The notes under the pieces are model-generated. The model was not told where the DNA came from, did no database searches, and was given only the letters and a program-made list of their open reading frames with translations. Shown here piece by piece: positions 60,601 through 64,000 of a DNA stretch of 64,000 bases. The stretch comes from Xylaria sp. FL1777. Lineage: Eukaryota > Ascomycota > Sordariomycetes > Xylariales > Xylariaceae. Each line of letters opens with the position of its first letter. The first letter of the stretch is position 1. Both the position numbers and the translations under genes were made by a program. The stretch spans positions 1-64,000 of the forward strand of contig MU400678.1 of assembly GCA_022578965.1 (NCBI GenBank), written 5' to 3'.

Positions 60601-63060
60601 TATTAGCTAAAAGCTTGCTTATGCTTTTTTAGCTGCTATTTATTAAAATTTTATGTTTTTTTCCGAAAAGTTTACGCTTTTATAAAAAAAAGCATCTTTT
60701 ATGTTTACTTAAGTTAAGATTTTATATAACAAAGTTTTTAGTTAAGCTTTATATCTTAACTTATTGCTTTTTTTTTTTAAAACAAGCTATAATATGTTTA
60801 GCTTAATTTATTAATTTAAACTTTTACTAAGGTTATTTAGAAGCAGTAGTATTATTTTTAGCATTAGCTTAAAAACTTTTGCTGTTTTAAGATATAATTT
60901 AGCTTTTGTTTAAGCAATTGTTTAAATAAAAATATTAAAGTACTTTAAAACTTCTATTATAAAATCCTTAAAAGTAATATTTGTTTTTTTGTTTAAGAAG
61001 TCTTTAGACTTTTTAGCCTACATTTTTTTAAATTCTAAATTTTTTTCTATAAGCTTTGCTTTTTGTATCTTTTAAAGTCTTTAATAATTAAAACCTTTTG
61101 TTTTTAATAAGGTATTTTGCTTAAGAAAATTGTTGTTTATTTGTGTATTCTTAGTGTTAAATTAAGTAAAAAACTTATTATTATTTAAATAAACTTCCTT
61201 AATTGTTTAACTTATAAAAGGCTTTTTTTTTGGCTTTTTAGGTTTTTTTTTACTTTTTGTTTAATAAAAGGCAATTTTTCTTGATAAAAGTTTATAACAA
61301 TTAGCTTAAAACATATTTATGCTGATCTTTTTGCTTAGTATATAGCTTTGCAAAATTTTAGTGCTGTTTATATTATAAAAAGTGCTTTATATAAGGTTTT
61401 AATTAGTTGCAATAAAGCTATTATTTAGCTTGCTATTTATTAAGTTATTTTTTTTAATATTATAAGCTTTTGTTAATCTTATTTTATAAGGTATAAAGGT
61501 TTAATTGTTAGATTTTTTACTTGAAAATTAAGCTAGCTGCTTGTTTTTTAGCTAGTAAAGTTTTTTATCCCTTGGTTTTCTTTGTTTGCTTTTTATTTTA
61601 GTATTTAGATTTTTGTTATCTAAAACAAGGTTTTTTTTTTAAAGTTAATAATAAGCCTTTTGCTTTAGCGGCTTATTATTGCTTAGAACAAAGTTATATA
61701 TTCATTTTATTGCAGCGTTAAGTATTCCTTTTTTATTTTTGCCGATTTTTACGACTTTTAAAGGAACTTTTATATACTTAAAGCTTGCAAAAAATTCTAG
61801 CTTTTTTAAACACTATTTAAAGTTCTAATATATAATGTTTTCTTGTTTTAATTCGTAAGCAAAGCTGCACTTATAAACGTAATAATTATTTATACTACAT
61901 TTTTAATAAATAGTTGCTTTTGCTAAATAAAGATTGTTTAACTTTACTTGTTATAAAGAATTAAACAATCGTTTATTTTGTTTTTGTTCTTTGGAATTAT
62001 ATTTACCTTTTTATAAATACTTAAAAGTTATAGCGTTAATACTAAACATTTATTCTTTTAACAGGTTTATGTTAATTTTGTAATATTGCAGTGCTTATAG
62101 TTCTTAATTAATAAGCTAAACATATTAATTCTGCAGTTTTTTTAGCATTTCTTTTAGTTTTTTTTTTATAATTGCTATGTTTTTTTGTTTTAACTTTAGC
62201 TATTATATTTGCTTAGTAATATTATTTATGTTTTAATTGTAAGCAAAGTGTTAAGCTAGTTTTACTTATTGCTCTTTAATAATAACTTTTTTAGCAGCTA
62301 ATATAATTATATTAATAGCTAGCTTAGCAGCATTAATAGTAATATATAAAGGTTTATTAAAGTTATAATTGTATAAATAATTAACCTTTTTTTATGCTTT
62401 ATGCGTTTTTTTTGTTTCTTTAAAGTAAAGATTAGCTTAGATTTTCTATTTATTTAAATGTTTAATGTTTTATAAGAATTTTTATACGATATCTTATTTA
62501 AGTTATTATATAATTTCTTAAAGAACTTTATTACTTTAGTTTTATTAAGCAAGCTTTATTTTTTTATAGCTTTTTTACTTGTAAAAGTAGCATGCTTTTT
62601 TTTTTTTCCTAAGGCTTGCTTATTTAAAAATAAGTGCTATAAAAAAGCAATAGCTACGTTTTACGTAAAGTTTTTAAGCAATAGCTAGCTTATAACTAAA
62701 AAACCTTGCTTTTTATTTTCTAATAAAAAATAATATTAGCTTAAAAAACAAGGTATATTTTTAATCGTTAATTACTTTTTATATTAACGCGTAAGCTTAA
62801 ATTCGTTTAATATAAATAGGCGTTAGATTTGCTTACATTATAACTTTTAAAAGTTTTAGCAATACTTATTTTTTTTTAAGCTTGTTTTTTATTTCTTTTG
62901 TTTATACAAGAGCAATTATGTTTTTTTTTTTAAAAAGCATTAATTTTTTAGTGAAAATTTTTTCCTTTTAGCTCTTTAAGGGTTTTTAGCAATAAGTTTT
63001 TTAGCTATGTTATTTTAAAAATTATACTAGCTTTTTAACACTTAATTGCTGTTCTGCCAA
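57601..63060 (-). pseudogene. Large unidentified RIP-degraded coding region(s), coiled-coil rich
   Basis: Minus-strand stretches with TAA/TAG as nearly the only stops. Around 62400-62000 the reading is INAAKLAINIIILAAKKVII, then KLKQKNIAIIKKKLKEMLKK, a likely coiled coil. Around 62000-61600 come YNSKEQKQNKRLFNSL, KCSINNYYVYKCSFAYELKQ, FKYIKVPLKVVKIGKNKKGI and KSKQRKPRDKKLY. Near 60170 the reading SLTKLWPSANSVLIMLKEVN keeps an intact Trp. The plus-strand ORF 60086-60286 is the antisense of this last part. One or two genes may be present; ends and frame joins are not established, and no family is recognised. Confidence 0.4.
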
Positions 63061-63348
63061 AAAAAATAGAAATGCTTTATAAGCTAAGCTAAAAAAAACA
63101 GTTTAATATTTTTATATGTTTATTTTAGGCCTTATTAATTAAAGGCTGCTAGCTTAAATGCTTATTGCTAATTGTAGCTAAACTGCTTATATTAAGCAAA
63201 TTTTGCTTATTGCTAGCTAAAGCAGCTAAGTGTAATATATTATAACTTATATATAAGGATTATAGCAATTAATTAATAAACAAATCAAACATATAAGTTA
63301 ATAATAATAAATTGTTTGTTTGTAAGTTTTATAGTATTATTTGTTATA

Positions 63349-63657
63349 AGTAAAAAATTGCAGCAGTATAATTATGCTAGATTTATTATAATACTTTAAT
63401 TGCAAGAAAATAAGTTATAACTTATGTATTTAAGCAATTAGGCTATATATAAATTAAGAAATAAAACAATTAATAAAAAAGCTATGTAATAATATAAATA
63501 AAGCAACTATAGCTAATTTTTATTATGTTATTTATAATGTTTAAGTTTATGCTTTAAAATTTAGCACAATATTTACTTTTTTATTTCTATTATATAACTT
63601 AGCTTAAATTTACTTTAATTAGCTAGTTAGCTTGTTTAATTACTTTATTTTACTTTA
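63349..63657 (+). repeat. 305-bp dispersed repeat, copy 3
   Basis: Same orientation as 45843-46147. It matches from about GCAGTATAATT onward through AGCAACTATAGCTAATTT to TTTATTTTACTTTAAT. TAA triplets flank it on both sides. If these repeats are TIRs of large elements, this one would open another unit running past the window edge. Confidence 0.72.
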
Positions 63658-64000
63658 ATAGTTAATAATAAAAGGCTAACAATAAAGAAAATGTTATATA
63701 CTACTATAATATAGCTAATATAATAATAGCATAGCTTTAGGATTTTAGTATGCTTAGTAAATATATATTCTATAAATATTAGCTAAATATAACCTTATTG
63801 CACTAAGTTATTTACTTTTATTTTTAGGATTAACATTACTGTTAAAAAGTATTACAATAAGTAGTTTATAATATATAAAAGCTAAATATTAATTAGCATA
63901 TATACCTAAACTAAGCTAAACAAAAATACATATTATAAAAAATATAGCAGCTAAAGCAAAGTAAATTTTTAAATAACTGCAATAAGTTAGCAATTATTTT
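63658..64000. other. AT-rich window end, nothing recognised
   Basis: RIP-degraded sequence with no supported gene, repeat edge or RNA. Confidence 0.5.

Noticed and set aside
53430..63060. Starship captain (DUF3435 tyrosine recombinase) or Polinton DNA polymerase in the 46-63 kb region
   Set aside because: I looked for the recombinase R-H-R-Y pattern and for polymerase B motifs in the readable frames and saw neither; decay prevents a firm negative.
1..64000. Mitochondrial, Plasmodium-like or Dictyostelium-like AT-rich genome
   Set aside because: No mitochondrial genes, rRNA or tRNA are seen, and nested fungal-type LTR elements with stops specifically at Gln/Trp codons point to RIP in an ascomycete nucleus.

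Overview
The window looks like a block of repeat-rich, RIP-degraded heterochromatin from a filamentous ascomycete (Pezizomycotina). By eye roughly four fifths of the bases are A or T. TpA and ApT steps dominate, and no intact host gene is visible. Where a transposon reading frame can still be followed, almost every stop codon sits where relatives have Gln (CAA/CAG) or Trp (TGG), and catalytic Asp residues have become Asn. These are C-to-T changes on either strand, the mark of repeat-induced point mutation (RIP). The species cannot be named from this sequence.

Layout. 1-95 is an 18-bp satellite, followed to about 290 by a tract little touched by RIP. From about 1.6 to 39.3 kb lies one minus-strand Ty1/copia element (D). 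Its gag-pol is cut into four pieces by nested insertions: a TIR element (E, 2639-6216), a Ty3/gypsy chromovirus (A1, 8330-23786) that itself holds a second one (B1, 12031-19776), and a plus-strand chromovirus (C, 24977-38952) that holds a third copy of the A/B lineage (B2, 30440-36554). Each boundary is supported by paired terminal repeats and by matching target-site duplications: TTTAAAAA (E), TTTTA (A1), ATTAA (B1), TAAAA (C) and GTTAA (B2). The order of events is therefore D first; then E, A1 and C into D; then B1 into A1 and B2 into C.

From 39.8 to 45.8 kb is a 6-kb TIR element (F) with an 8-bp duplication ATTATTTT, resembling hAT elements in duplication length only. From 45.8 kb to the end is RIP-degraded sequence that I could not classify. 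It has three copies of a roughly 305-bp repeat (two direct, one inverted), a 102-bp tandem array that reads on the minus strand as 34-residue protein repeats, and several long stretches where one frame is nearly open apart from TAA/TAG stops.

How it works together. A1/B1/B2 and C each end pol with a chromodomain, a module known to guide chromovirus integrase to H3K9-methylated chromatin. Such elements inserting into silenced relatives would give exactly this nested pattern, and RIP then inactivated every copy. The A1/B lineage also carries, antisense to gag-pol and next to the 3' LTR, a small Cys-rich plus coiled-coil reading frame present in all three copies. Nothing in the window appears able to make a functional full-length protein now.
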